From the NCBI RefSeq assembly GCF_007667275.1, contig NZ_VDQT01000005.1:1-64000 (forward strand): a DNA stretch of 64,000 nt, in the 5' to 3' direction. The translations under genes were made by a program, and so were the position numbers. A model generated the notes under the pieces. It had not been told where the DNA came from. It ran no database searches and worked only from the letters and a program-made list of their open reading frames with translations. This DNA comes from Stenotrophomonas rhizophila (lineage in GTDB: Bacteria > Pseudomonadota > Gammaproteobacteria > Xanthomonadales > Xanthomonadaceae). Of this stretch, positions 1-8,000 are shown one piece after another. The number at the start of each line of letters is the position of its first letter. Positions within the stretch are counted from its first letter, which is position 1.

Positions 1-24
1 AGGTCATCGCCAGGGTTTACACCC

Positions 25-56
25 AAAAACCCCGCTGCTCACGCAGCGGGGTTTTT
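25..56. terminator. Rho-independent terminator, probably bidirectional
   Basis: A 14-bp stem at 25-38 pairs with 43-56 around the loop TCAC. There is an A-run on one side and a T-run on the other, so it could end transcription in both directions. It most likely ends a gene lying just left of the window. Confidence 0.85.
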
Positions 57-80
57 TCTTTGCGCCGCCCGGCGCAGGCG

Positions 81-104
81 TGCCGACCAACGGTCGGCAC
101 CTAC
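81..104 (-). repeat. SMAG/REP element, GCCGACC-GGTCGGC type
   Basis: The palindrome GCCGACCaaCGGTCGGC is followed by CTAC, so read on the minus strand it starts with GTAG. The same type recurs at 30051-30170 and 51169-51193. Confidence 0.85.
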
Positions 105-109
105 CGCCC

Positions 110-193
110 GGATCCGTTCCGGGCACAGTCGGATCCGTGCCGGGCACAGCCGGATCCGTTCCGGGCACAGCCGGATCCGTGCCGGGCACGCGG
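110..193 (+). repeat. 21-bp tandem repeat, four units
   Basis: Four consecutive 21-bp units begin GGATCCGT and alternate T/G at the next base, then continue CCGGGCAC. They run directly into the first unit of the larger REP array. Their only apparent relation to it is that GGATCCGTGCCAAGCAC also occurs in that array's spacers. Confidence 0.85.
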
Positions 194-990
194 TAGGGTC
201 GGTTCCCAAACGACCGCCGATAACGGTCATCGGCACGGTGACGCATGGACCCACGTCGGAAACGTCTCGCTGCGTTTGTGGTCATGCCCCAATGGGGTAA
301 TCACCCCCCGGCGGTGGTGCTCATCCGCATCCTGCGGCCGCACCACTCGTGCATCCATGCACATCGTCGATCGGAATGCGACCCTACCGGCACCGAACGC
401 ACAGGCGCCGACCGACCGGATCCGTGCCAAGCACGCGGTAGGGTCGGTTCCCAAACGACCGCCGATAACGGTGATCGGCACGGTGACGCATGAACCCACC
501 CCGAAAACGTCTCGCTACGTTCGTGGTCATGCCCCAATGGGGTAATCACCACCCCGGCGGTCGATTGGAATGCGACCCTACCGGCATCGAACGCACAGGC
601 GCCGACCGACCGGATCCGTGCCAAGCACGCGGTAGGGTCGGTTCCCAAACGACCGCCGATAACGGTGATCGGCACGGTGACGCATGAACCCACCCCGAAA
701 ACGTCTCGCTACGTTCGTGGTCATGCCCCAATGGGGTAATCACCACCCCGGCGGTCGATTGGGATGCGACCCTACCGGCATCAAACTCACAGGCGACGAC
801 CGGCCGGATCCGTGCCAAGCACGCGGTAGGGTCGGTTCCCAAACGACCGCCGATAACGGTGATCAGCACGGTGACGCATGAACCCACCCCGAAAACGGCA
901 AGCCTGCGTTCCTGGTCATGCCCCAATGGGGTAATCACCACCCCGGCGGTCGATTGGAATGCGACCCTACGGGCATCGTCTGACAGGGCG
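193..990. repeat. Tandem array of composite REP (BIME-like) elements
   Basis: GTAGGGTCGGTTCCC occurs at 193, 438, 632 and 826, so the last three units have an exact 194-bp period. Each unit is about 144 bp with GTAG at the left end and CTAC at the right end (for example 438-581), followed by a spacer of about 50 bp. The right arm reads GGTCGATTGGAATGCGAC before CCTACC. The first unit carries roughly 51 extra bases (about 311-365) within its right arm. The unit beginning at 826 ends near 970, where CTACC has become CTACG. The region has no credible gene. Its position directly upstream of a RAYT gene is the usual arrangement of a REP transposase with its substrate. Confidence 0.9.
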
Positions 991-1041
991 CTTGAGACTT
1001 CCCGGATACAACAGGTCCCTGCGAAGGACCACCCTGTGGCC

Positions 1042-1500
1042 ATGTCCAGCCCACGTCTTCTTATCGGCCGCCGCTCCATGCAAGGGGCGTACTACATGCT
1101 CACCACCGTCGTCGCCGGCCGCGAATCCGTGTTCGTCGACGATGCCAGCGTTGAATGCGTGGTCGAGGCGCTACGCTGCTCCGACCGCGAACACCGCTCT
1201 CGTACGCTCGCCTGGGTGGTCATGCCCGACCACGTTCACTGGCTCATGCAACTGGGCAACGGCAACATCAGCCGGTGCGTGCAGGCCTTCAAATCCCGCT
1301 CCTCGCGCGCAGTGAACCTGCACCGCGGCAGTCAGGGCGCCCTATGGCAACGCGGCTTTTACGATCACTGCATCCGCTCCGACGAATCGCTGCTCACCCA
1401 GGCGAACTACCTGATGGAGAACCCGGTCCGATCCGGACTCGCCAGCAAGGTCGGCGAGTACCGCTACTGCTGGACCCGCTGGCCCTCGGCGTCGGAATGA
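1042..1500 (+). CDS. REP-associated tyrosine transposase (RAYT, Y1_Tnp/TnpA_REP family)
   Basis: This 152-residue protein is a single-domain HUH endonuclease of the family that nicks and mobilises REP palindromes. The HUH metal site is visible as P-D-H-V-H-W at residues 62-67. The likely catalytic tyrosine is in ANYLMENPVRSGL near residue 130, a motif typical of RAYTs. I chose the ATG at 1042; the frame stays open upstream, but only through repeat sequence. RAYTs are domesticated single-copy transposases with no terminal repeats of their own. The array of GTAG palindromes immediately upstream is its natural candidate substrate. It is followed by a terminator belonging to the convergent gene. 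Confidence 0.94.
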   Translation: MSSPRLLIGRRSMQGAYYMLTTVVAGRESVFVDDASVECVVEALRCSDREHRSRTLAWVVMPDHVHWLMQLGNGNISRCVQAFKSRSSRAVNLHRGSQGALWQRGFYDHCIRSDESLLTQANYLMENPVRSGLASKVGEYRYCWTRWPSASE

Positions 1501-1502
1501 CG

Positions 1503-1533
1503 AAAAAAAAGCGGCGCCCGATGGGCGCCGCTT
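1503..1533 (-). terminator. Rho-independent terminator of the M28 peptidase gene
   Basis: The stem AAGCGGCGCCC (1509-1519) pairs with GGGCGCCGCTT (1523-1533), with an eight-base A-run at 1503-1510 that becomes a U-run on the minus strand. It sits about 30 bp after the stop of the leftward peptidase gene. Confidence 0.85.
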
Positions 1534-1560
1534 CCTCCAAACCCATCCTGTAAACCAGGC

Positions 1561-3294
1561 TTACTTCGCCGCAGGCTTCGGCGCTGCCGCGTCGGTCTTG
1601 CCCTTCATCATCTCGTCGCGGGCCGCCTTGAACGGGTTGCCCTCGTACCAGTTCGGCCACTGGCCACCTACCGCGATCGCCTTGCCGACGCCGTGCAGCA
1701 GCTGCAGGTCTTCCACGGTGCCGTCCAGCTTCCAGGTGCTCTGGTCGTACTCGTCCTTCGGCCCGTGGTAACGGTCGCGGCCATAGGCTTCCGCAGCCTT
1801 GCGGCCCGCGTCCACGCCGCCGTCCAGCAGGTCTTCGCCGCCGTCGGCATACAGGGCCGGAACGCCGGCCTTGGCGAAGTTGAAGTGGTCCGAACGGAAG
1901 TAGAAGCCGCTCTGCACCGAGGTCTCGCCATGCAGCGTGCGGTTCTGCTCCGCCGCCAGCGGCTTGAGGATGTCCTCCAGCTCCGAACTGCCGAAGCCGG
2001 TAACGGTCATGTCCTTGGCGCGACCGGCCACCGACATCGCATCGATGTTGATCACCCCGGCAATCTTGTCCAGCGGGAAGGTGGGGTGGCTCACGTAGTA
2101 CTTCGAGCCCAGCAGGCCAGACTCTTCCAGCGTCACCGCCAGGAACACCACCGACCGCTCCGGAGCCGGCTGCTCATGCGCCATCACGTCAGCAATCTCC
2201 AGGATGCCGGCCACACCGGTCGCATTGTCGATCGCGCCGTTGTAGATGTTGTCGCCCTGCTCACCCTCGTGCTTGCCCAGGTGGTCCCAGTGCGCCATGT
2301 ACAGCACCGCCTCGTCGGCATGCTTGGTGCCCGGCAGTACACCGACCACGTTGCGCGACTTCTTTTCGGCGATGGTGCTCTTGAGGTCCAGCGAGATCTT
2401 CGCCTTCAGCGGCACCGGCTTGAAGCCGCGCTTGTTGGCGTCCTTGTAAGCCTGGTCCAGGTCCAGGCCGGCGTCGGCGAACAGCTGGCGCGCCGCATCG
2501 GCGCTCAGCCAGCCCTGGGCCGGCAGGCGCCGTTCCGGATCGTCCTTGGCCGGCAGGTCGTACTGCGGGCCGGCCCAGGAGTTCTTCACCACGTCCCAGC
2601 CATAGGATGCGCCGGCGGTGTCATGCACGATCAGCGCCGCCGCCGCGCCCTTGCGCGCCGCTTCCTCGAACTTGTAGGTCCAGCGCCCGTAATAGGTCAT
2701 GCGCTTGCCGTCGAACAGCTTGTCGTCATTGGCATGGAAACCCGGGTCGTTGACGAACATCACGACCGTCTTGCCCTTCCAGTCCTGGCCGGCGTAGTCG
2801 TTCCACTTCTGTTCCGGCGCGTCTACGCCGTAACCGACGAACACCAGCTCGCTGCCGTCGATCTTCACTTCCTGCTGGCCGCTGCGGGTACCGATCACCA
2901 TGTCGGTCCCGAACTTCAGGTCGCGCTGCTTGCCGGCCTGGTCCAGCTTCAGCACCGTGCTCTCGTCGGCGGTGGTTTCGGTCATCGCCACCTCCTGGAA
3001 CCAGCTGTCGCCGTTGCCGGGCTGCAGCCCGATGCGCTGCATCTGGTCGCGGATGTAGTTCACCGTGCGCTCTTCGCCGGTGCTGCCCGGGGCGCGGCCT
3101 TCGAACTCGTCCGACGACAGCGTCTTGACCAGCTCGCCGAAGTCGGCGGCATTGATGTCGGCGGAGAACGCGTGGCCGGCGGCAGCCGGTGCGGTGTCGG
3201 CCACCGGCGCAGCGGCCGGGGCATCGGTCTCACCCTTGCACGCGGTCAATGCGGCAGTGGCGGCCAGGCACAACAGAAGTTTGCGGGACATCAT
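1561..3294 (-). CDS. M28 family zinc metallopeptidase, lipoprotein
   Basis: This is a predicted exported aminopeptidase of about 577 residues. The N-terminus MMSRKLLLCLAATAALTAC is a lipoprotein signal with lipobox LTAC, so the enzyme should be anchored in the envelope. A protease-associated (PA-like) insert (residues ~140-300) precedes the M28 core. Core zinc and catalytic residues are visible: AHWDHLG (~335), GAIDNATG (~355), LEESG (~390), INIDAMS (~418) and RSDHFNFAKAG (~471). The start is one of two adjacent ATGs at 3294/3291, preceded by AGGA four or seven bases away; the frame extends further upstream but without a signal peptide. A lysine/alanine/proline-rich tail ends the protein. It likely degrades peptides in the periplasm or at the cell surface; the substrate is unknown. 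Confidence 0.93.
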   Translation of the reverse strand: MMSRKLLLCLAATAALTACKGETDAPAAAPVADTAPAAAGHAFSADINAADFGELVKTLSSDEFEGRAPGSTGEERTVNYIRDQMQRIGLQPGNGDSWFQEVAMTETTADESTVLKLDQAGKQRDLKFGTDMVIGTRSGQQEVKIDGSELVFVGYGVDAPEQKWNDYAGQDWKGKTVVMFVNDPGFHANDDKLFDGKRMTYYGRWTYKFEEAARKGAAAALIVHDTAGASYGWDVVKNSWAGPQYDLPAKDDPERRLPAQGWLSADAARQLFADAGLDLDQAYKDANKRGFKPVPLKAKISLDLKSTIAEKKSRNVVGVLPGTKHADEAVLYMAHWDHLGKHEGEQGDNIYNGAIDNATGVAGILEIADVMAHEQPAPERSVVFLAVTLEESGLLGSKYYVSHPTFPLDKIAGVINIDAMSVAGRAKDMTVTGFGSSELEDILKPLAAEQNRTLHGETSVQSGFYFRSDHFNFAKAGVPALYADGGEDLLDGGVDAGRKAAEAYGRDRYHGPKDEYDQSTWKLDGTVEDLQLLHGVGKAIAVGGQWPNWYEGNPFKAARDEMMKGKTDAAAPKPAAK

Positions 3295-3343
3295 CGATTC
3301 CTGGAGACAAAGGGCCGGTGCGCGGGCACCGGTGAAAAGGGTA

Positions 3344-4006
3344 TCAATTGCGCGGCGCGGTGTCGGTGTCGAAGGGCACAACCTCGGCACCCATCACCGG
3401 CCCGATCGACGCGGTACGGTGCACGTACAGCACCACCTCGCGCTCGAAGCGCAGCTCGCCAGCGACCGACGCGTTCGGACCGATGATGATCCGCGGCTTG
3501 CGCGGCGCACTCAACGAAATCCCGAAGCTCGGCCTTTCGACGTGGATGCCGCCGCCAACCTGTGAGCCGACGCCCACGGTGATGTCACCGTTGACTGTCT
3601 CTATGCTGTTGCTGACCCGGGTCTCGACCAGGCCGATGCTGCCGTTCACGTTTTCCACTCCGCCATCGATCTGGCTGCCGCGGTCCACGAAGATGTGGCC
3701 GTTGACGGTTTCAATGTTGCCTTCAGCCATCACCCGCAGCCCCAGGGCGATCTTGCCGTTGACCGTGGACACGCTGCCGGTGCTGGCGCCGTCATGGACG
3801 GTGATGGCGCCATTGACGGTCTGGATGCTGCGCGCGGTGGCACCGGCACCCACCGTGATGCCGCCATTGACCGTCTCGAGATCGCCATAGGCGCGACCGG
3901 CCTCGGCGGAAATGGCGCCGTTGACCTTGCTGATGTCATCCACGGCCCAGGCCGACCCAGAGGACAGGGTCAGGATCAGGAGCAGCGGGAGCGAGAGGGA
4001 TTTCAT
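3344..4006 (-). CDS. Secreted VNG-repeat protein of unknown function
   Basis: This 220-residue protein has a cleavable signal peptide (MKSLSLPLLLILTLSSGSAWA). The mature part is built of about eight copies of a 19-20 residue unit whose core is (T/K/N)VNG.I, such as SKVNGAI, ETVNGGI, QTVNGAI, STVNGKI, ETVNGHI, ENVNGSI and ETVNGDI. The last 60 residues lack the motif and read I.IGP.A.V.GEL.FE. Such evenly spaced V-N-G-x-I turns suggest a right-handed beta-helix or solenoid, comparable in style to bactofilin or DUF4097-type folds; this is inference from the periodicity. It is divergent from envC (50 bp between starts) and precedes the M28 gene on the same strand. The function is unknown. Confidence 0.85.
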   Translation of the reverse strand: MKSLSLPLLLILTLSSGSAWAVDDISKVNGAISAEAGRAYGDLETVNGGITVGAGATARSIQTVNGAITVHDGASTGSVSTVNGKIALGLRVMAEGNIETVNGHIFVDRGSQIDGGVENVNGSIGLVETRVSNSIETVNGDITVGVGSQVGGGIHVERPSFGISLSAPRKPRIIIGPNASVAGELRFEREVVLYVHRTASIGPVMGAEVVPFDTDTAPRN

Positions 4007-4056
4007 GGGTGCGTCGTCCGGTATGCGGCTGGCAGGCCGCCTGCAGGAATGTCACC

Positions 4057-5424
4057 ATGCAGCGTTGCAATCCGCATCTGCCTGAAGTCACTGGAAAGCC
4101 CTTGCGCCACAACGCTTCCTCCTCACGTCGACATAACAAATCGTCCGCCGGATCGGGCCGTGGCCCGCGCTGGATGGCCGCACTGTTGGCGCTGGCAGTG
4201 ACGGCGCTGGCAGTCACCGCACCGGTGGCCGCGCAGAATCCGAAGGAGGCCGAACGCAAGCTGCAGAAGCTGCGCACCGAATTGAAGGGCGTGGCCCAGG
4301 AGCGTCGTACCCTCGAGGGCCAGCGTGGGCAGGCGTCGCGCCAGTTGCGCGAAGCCGACGAAAAGGTCGCGCGCACCAGCCGCGTGCTGGCCCAGACCGA
4401 AACCGCCCTGCAGCGCGAAACCCGCGCATTGCAGGAACTGCAGCAGCGTCGCAGCCAACTGCAGGCCGGGCTGCAGGCGCAGCGGGAAGAACTGGCCTCG
4501 CTGCTGCGTGCGGCGTACCGGATCGGCAACAACGCACCGTTGAAGCTGCTGCTTTCCCAGGACCGGGTGGCCGATGCCAACCGCACCCTGGCCTACCATC
4601 GCTACCTGCAGCGCGAGCGCGCGCGCCGGATCGGCGCACTCACCGCCGACCTGACCGAACTGGAGACGGTGGAAGCCCAGATCGTGGAGCGCCGGCAGGC
4701 ACTCGAAGGCACCCGCCAGCAGCAGAAGCAGCAGGCCGCTACCTTGGCCGACGACCGTCGAACCCGCGCCGCCACCGTGGCCAGCCTGGACGAGCGCTAC
4801 AAGGACCGCAGCGAACGCGAAAAGGCGCTGGGCCAGGATGCCAAGGCACTGGAAACCCTGCTTGCCAACCTGCGTGCCGCCGCCGCCCGCGCCGAAGCCG
4901 AACGGCGCGCCGCCGCACGCCGGGCCGCGGCCGAGAAGGCTGCGGCGGAAAAAGCCGACCGCGCTGCCGCGGCCAGCGGCACCCGCCCACCGCCACGCCC
5001 GGGCAAGACGCCGCCCGCGGTGGCCTCGGCGCCGGCCCCGAAGGTCGGCGGGCTGGGCTGGCCGTTGTCGGGCAACCTGTTGGCGCGTTACGGCGGCAAG
5101 CTGCCGGACGGGCGCACCAGCAGCGGCGTCCTGATCGGCGCCGCAGCCGGCAGCACGGTGACCGCCGTGGCCGACGGCACCGTGGTGTTTTCCGACTGGA
5201 TGACGGGCTACGGCATGATCCTGATCGTGGACCACGGCAACGGCTACATGAGTCTCTACGCCCACAACGACACCCTGCTGCGCGATGCCGGTGGCACGGT
5301 GAAGAAGGGCGATGCCGTGGCGAAGGTGGGTAACTCGGGCGGGCAGGGAGTTACGGCGCTGTACTTTGAATTGCGGCGTAACGGACAGCCGGTGGATCCG
5401 TCGTCGTGGTTGCAGCGCCGGTAG
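4057..5424 (+). CDS. envC: Murein hydrolase activator EnvC-like (coiled coil + LytM/M23)
   Basis: EnvC proteins sit in the periplasm and activate amidases that split the septal cell wall. The 455-residue product has an N-terminal export segment (MAALLALAVTALAVTAPVAAQ), a long coiled coil (roughly residues 60-290, rich in Q/R/E/L and ending in an A/E/R-rich stretch), a Pro-rich linker, and a C-terminal LytM domain (roughly 330-450). The LytM motifs are degenerate: GVLIGAAAGSTV, VDHGNGYMSLYAHN and LYFELRRNG lack the full HxxxD/HxH zinc set, as expected for a non-enzymatic activator. I prefer the ATG at 4057 over 4009 because AGGA lies eight bases upstream. It is followed by a repeat and then an S41 protease, an arrangement common in xanthomonads. 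Confidence 0.92.
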   Translation: MQRCNPHLPEVTGKPLRHNASSSRRHNKSSAGSGRGPRWMAALLALAVTALAVTAPVAAQNPKEAERKLQKLRTELKGVAQERRTLEGQRGQASRQLREADEKVARTSRVLAQTETALQRETRALQELQQRRSQLQAGLQAQREELASLLRAAYRIGNNAPLKLLLSQDRVADANRTLAYHRYLQRERARRIGALTADLTELETVEAQIVERRQALEGTRQQQKQQAATLADDRRTRAATVASLDERYKDRSEREKALGQDAKALETLLANLRAAAARAEAERRAAARRAAAEKAAAEKADRAAAASGTRPPPRPGKTPPAVASAPAPKVGGLGWPLSGNLLARYGGKLPDGRTSSGVLIGAAAGSTVTAVADGTVVFSDWMTGYGMILIVDHGNGYMSLYAHNDTLLRDAGGTVKKGDAVAKVGNSGGQGVTALYFELRRNGQPVDPSSWLQRR

Positions 5425-5433
5425 GTATACGTG

Positions 5434-5457
5434 CAGCCACGCAGGGCGTGGCTCTAC
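5434..5457 (-). repeat. SMAG/REP element, AGCCACGC-GCGTGGCT type
   Basis: AGCCACGCAGGGCGTGGCT is followed by CTAC, so it reads with the GTAG head on the minus strand. The same type is found at 40538-40655, 43674-43744 and inside the serine hydrolase gene at 52441-52591. Confidence 0.88.
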
Positions 5458-5558
5458 GGGTGGGTTGTTCAACGGGAATTTACCGTGCCTTCGCGCATAA
5501 TCGGGCGGCGCATCGCTGGTGCGCCTGTTCCCGTCCCCCGCTCACCCTGGAGTGCTTC

Positions 5559-7031
5559 ATGCGCGTAGCCCGTTCCGCCACCCTGCTGCTGGCCCTGGTG
5601 CCGGCGCTGTCATGGGCACAGCAGACCGCCCCGGTTCCGGAACGCGCTGGCGATGCCGCCTCCGCGGAAGAAGCAGTCACCTCGCGCGTGCCGCTGGAGG
5701 AAATCCGCCGCTACGTGGGTGTGTACAACGCGGTGCGCGCCGCGTACGTGGAGCCGGTGGACGACAAGAAGCTGATGCAGTCGGCGATCCGAGGGCTGTT
5801 GCTGGACCTGGATCCGCACAGCACCTACTTCGACAAGGAAGATGCCGAGGCTTTCGACGAGCAGGCCGAAGGCGCTTATGAAGGCATCGGCGTGGAGCTG
5901 CAGCAGCAGCCCGACAACAGCAGCCTCAAGGTGATCTCCCCGATCGACGACACCCCGGCAGCCAAGGCCGGCATCCTCGCGGGCGACCTGATCATCGCCA
6001 TCGATGGCAAGCCGATCAGCGCCATCGAGGCCACCGAACCCCTGCGTGGCAAGGCCGGCAGCAAGGTCGTGCTGACCATCGTGCGCGAGGGCAAGCCCAA
6101 GCCGTTCGACGTGCCGATCACCCGCGAAACCATCCGCGTCACCAGCGTGCGCAGCCGCATGCTCGAGCCAGGCTATGGCTACATCCGCCTGAGCACCTTC
6201 CAGGCCGACACCGGTGCCGATTTCCAGAAGCACGTGGCGCAGCTGCAGCAGCAGGCCGGCGGCACGCTCAAGGGGTTGGTGCTCGACCTGCGCAGCAATC
6301 CGGGCGGCCTGCTGACCGCCGCTGTACAGGTCGCCGACGACCTGCTCGACAAGGGCAACATCGTCAGCACCCTTGGCCGCATCTCGATCAGCGACGCGCG
6401 CTTCGACGCCACCCCGGGCGACCTGCTCAAGGGCGCACCGGTGGTGGTGTTGACCGACGCCGGCTCGGCCAGCGCCTCTGAAGTGCTGGCCGGTGCGCTG
6501 CGCGACAACGGACGTGCCCGCGTGGTCGGCAGCCGTACCTTCGGCAAGGGCTCGGTGCAGACCGTGCTGCCGCTGGACAACGGCGACTCGGTCAAGCTGA
6601 CCACTGCGCGCTACTACACCCCCAGTGGCAAATCGATCCAGGCCACTGGCATCGTGCCGGACGTGGTGCTGCTGCCGGAGAAGAAGCCGGGCGAACAGGA
6701 CGAGCTGCCCGCCAGCCTGAGCGACTACAGCGAAGCGACCCTGCCGGGGCACCTGCGCGGCGACGACGAAGAGGTCGAAGGCTACCAGGCCGGCGACGTG
6801 CTGCCCGGCGACGGCCCGATCAAGGACGCGCTGGCCGAACTGAAACAGCCCGGCTCAGTAGCAGCAAAGCAGAAACCCGTAGCGCCGGCCGTTGGCCGGC
6901 CCACGCAGAAGCCCGAACAAAAGCCGGAACCCAAACCCGAAGCCAAGCCCGAAGCCAAACCCGAAGCCAAATCGGAACCGGAACCCAAACCGGAACCCAA
7001 ACCGGAACCCAAACCGGAACCCAAACCCTGA
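5559..7031 (+). CDS. S41 family C-terminal processing protease (CtpA/Prc type)
   Basis: This periplasmic serine protease of 490 residues has a signal peptide (MRVARSATLLLALVPALSWAQ), a PDZ domain (about residues 105-195, GIGVELQQ...GILAGDLIIAIDGKPI) and the S41 catalytic core. The Ser/Lys dyad lies in TDAGSASASEVLAGAL (~305) and GSRTFGKGSVQT (~329). Such proteases trim C-termini of periplasmic proteins or control cell-wall hydrolases, which fits the neighbouring envC. The C-terminus is unusual. After residue ~440 a GTAG palindrome (6879-6902) is translated in frame (VAPAVGRP), followed by a low-complexity tail of KPE(A/P) repeats. Deletion of this tail would leave a family-typical protease. 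The start at 5559 gives the signal peptide directly. Confidence 0.94.
   Translation: MRVARSATLLLALVPALSWAQQTAPVPERAGDAASAEEAVTSRVPLEEIRRYVGVYNAVRAAYVEPVDDKKLMQSAIRGLLLDLDPHSTYFDKEDAEAFDEQAEGAYEGIGVELQQQPDNSSLKVISPIDDTPAAKAGILAGDLIIAIDGKPISAIEATEPLRGKAGSKVVLTIVREGKPKPFDVPITRETIRVTSVRSRMLEPGYGYIRLSTFQADTGADFQKHVAQLQQQAGGTLKGLVLDLRSNPGGLLTAAVQVADDLLDKGNIVSTLGRISISDARFDATPGDLLKGAPVVVLTDAGSASASEVLAGALRDNGRARVVGSRTFGKGSVQTVLPLDNGDSVKLTTARYYTPSGKSIQATGIVPDVVLLPEKKPGEQDELPASLSDYSEATLPGHLRGDDEEVEGYQAGDVLPGDGPIKDALAELKQPGSVAAKQKPVAPAVGRPTQKPEQKPEPKPEAKPEAKPEAKSEPEPKPEPKPEPKPEPKP
6879..6902 (+). repeat. SMAG/REP element inside the S41 protease gene
   Basis: GTAG is followed by CGCCGGCCGTTGGCCGGC, identical in type to the intergenic copy at 20365-20388. 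Here it lies in frame within coding sequence, before a 15-24 bp period repeat (6926-7028) that encodes the Lys/Pro/Glu tail. Confidence 0.88.
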
Positions 7032-7032
7032 G

Positions 7033-7059
7033 GTAGCGCACGACCGTTGGTCGTGCGCC
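7033..7059 (+). repeat. SMAG/REP element, CACGACC-GGTCGTG type
   Basis: A GTAG head two bases after the S41 stop codon is followed by GCACGACC, GTT, GGTCGTGC. A sibling is at 30182-30207. It may also work as a stem-loop at the 3' end of the mRNA. Confidence 0.85.
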
Positions 7060-7078
7060 GGCGCCACCGCGCCGCGCC

Positions 7079-7771
7079 TCAGAACCCGTGCCGCTTCCGC
7101 AGGCGCCGGGCAATGGCCGCGCGCACGTACACCCCATACCCCAGCCCGAACACGAACCCGGCGATGTGCGCCCACCAGGCCACCATGCCGAAGCTGGGGC
7201 CGATGTAGGCGAAAACCACCTGCAGCCCGGCCCACACCCCGATCAACAGGTAGGCCGGGGCGCGCACGAATTCCAGGAACAGCCCCAGCGGAATCACCAC
7301 GCCCAGCCGTGCACCGGGGAACAGGGCGAGGTAGGCACCGATCAGCGCCGACACCGCGCCACTGGCACCGATGATGATCTGGTCCGGGCTGCCCATGGTG
7401 TAGATCGCAGTGAGGTTGGAGATCGCCCCACCGACCAGGAACAGCAGCATCAGCCGCCACGGCCCCAGCACGCGCTCGGCAGGAAAGCCGAAGATGAGCA
7501 GGAAGACCAGGTTGCCCAGCAGGTGCGACCAGTCCGCGTGCAGGAACAGCGCGGTGAACAGGCGCAGCACGCTGCCGTCTTCGAAGGTGGCCCACCAGTC
7601 CAGTGGCCGGGTCAGCCCGGTCGACAGCGCGCCCCAGTCCATCCACAGGCTGCGGCGGGCGTCGCCGGGTCGGGAGATCGACCACAGGAACGCCGCCCAC
7701 AACGTCGCGAACAGCAGGGGCGTGGCCCAGCGGACGGCGGATTTCTTGCGCGAAGGGAGCGAGACGAACAT
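7079..7771 (-). CDS. Rhomboid-family intramembrane serine protease
   Basis: This 230-residue polytopic membrane protein has about six hydrophobic segments. The catalytic Ser is in IGASGAVSALIGAY (~138) and the catalytic His in WWAHIAGFVFGLGYG (~202). The upstream signature LFTALFLHADWSHLLGNLVFL is the conserved rhomboid H-x-x-x-x-H-x-x-x-N motif. It cleaves transmembrane substrates within the inner membrane; the bacterial substrate is not apparent. It is convergent with the S41 gene and divergent from the FadL-type porin gene. The ATG at 7771 gives a short basic cytoplasmic N-terminus (LPSRKKSAVRW), consistent with the family. Confidence 0.94.
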   Translation of the reverse strand: MFVSLPSRKKSAVRWATPLLFATLWAAFLWSISRPGDARRSLWMDWGALSTGLTRPLDWWATFEDGSVLRLFTALFLHADWSHLLGNLVFLLIFGFPAERVLGPWRLMLLFLVGGAISNLTAIYTMGSPDQIIIGASGAVSALIGAYLALFPGARLGVVIPLGLFLEFVRAPAYLLIGVWAGLQVVFAYIGPSFGMVAWWAHIAGFVFGLGYGVYVRAAIARRLRKRHGF

Positions 7772-7854
7772 GTGGGCGCTAGCCTACCGTGGGCGGCGGC
7801 TGGAGGGAGTAATCGCGGGTTCAGCCTGAATAGCCAAAGCGGCTGATCGCGTTA

Positions 7855-7882
7855 TTGTTTCATTAACCGGTCTGGGTATACT
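7855..7882 (+). promoter_or_regulatory. Candidate sigma70 promoter of the FadL-type porin gene
   Basis: A TTGTTT at 7855-7860 and TATACT at 7877-7882 are spaced by 16 bp in an AT-rich dip. This would give a leader of about 110 bases before the ATG at 8001. No other strong candidate was seen. Confidence 0.4.
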
Positions 7883-8000
7883 CGCATACGGCGTCGTATG
7901 TCGGGAGGGGACTCCGGCGCGTTGTTTCCAGTCTTTCGGGACCGGAAGCAGCGCAGGCGCGCGTAGACAAAACCACACGCATTTCCGGAGAGAACACACG

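Noticed and set aside
60..1079. Several mutually overlapping open frames in the first kilobase
   Set aside because: They are translations of the tandem composite repeats, present in both directions with the same repeated peptides.
1693..3486. 597-codon open frame antisense to the M28 peptidase, and similar long antisense frames over putA, coxA, the TonB receptor and glnE
   Set aside because: Such frames are expected opposite GC-rich genes with strong third-position bias; they lack domains, and the sense genes are clearly real.
4009..4056. Upstream ATG of envC at 4009
   Set aside because: It lies directly at the divergent gene's start region and lacks a ribosome binding site, whereas the ATG at 4057 has AGGA eight bases upstream.
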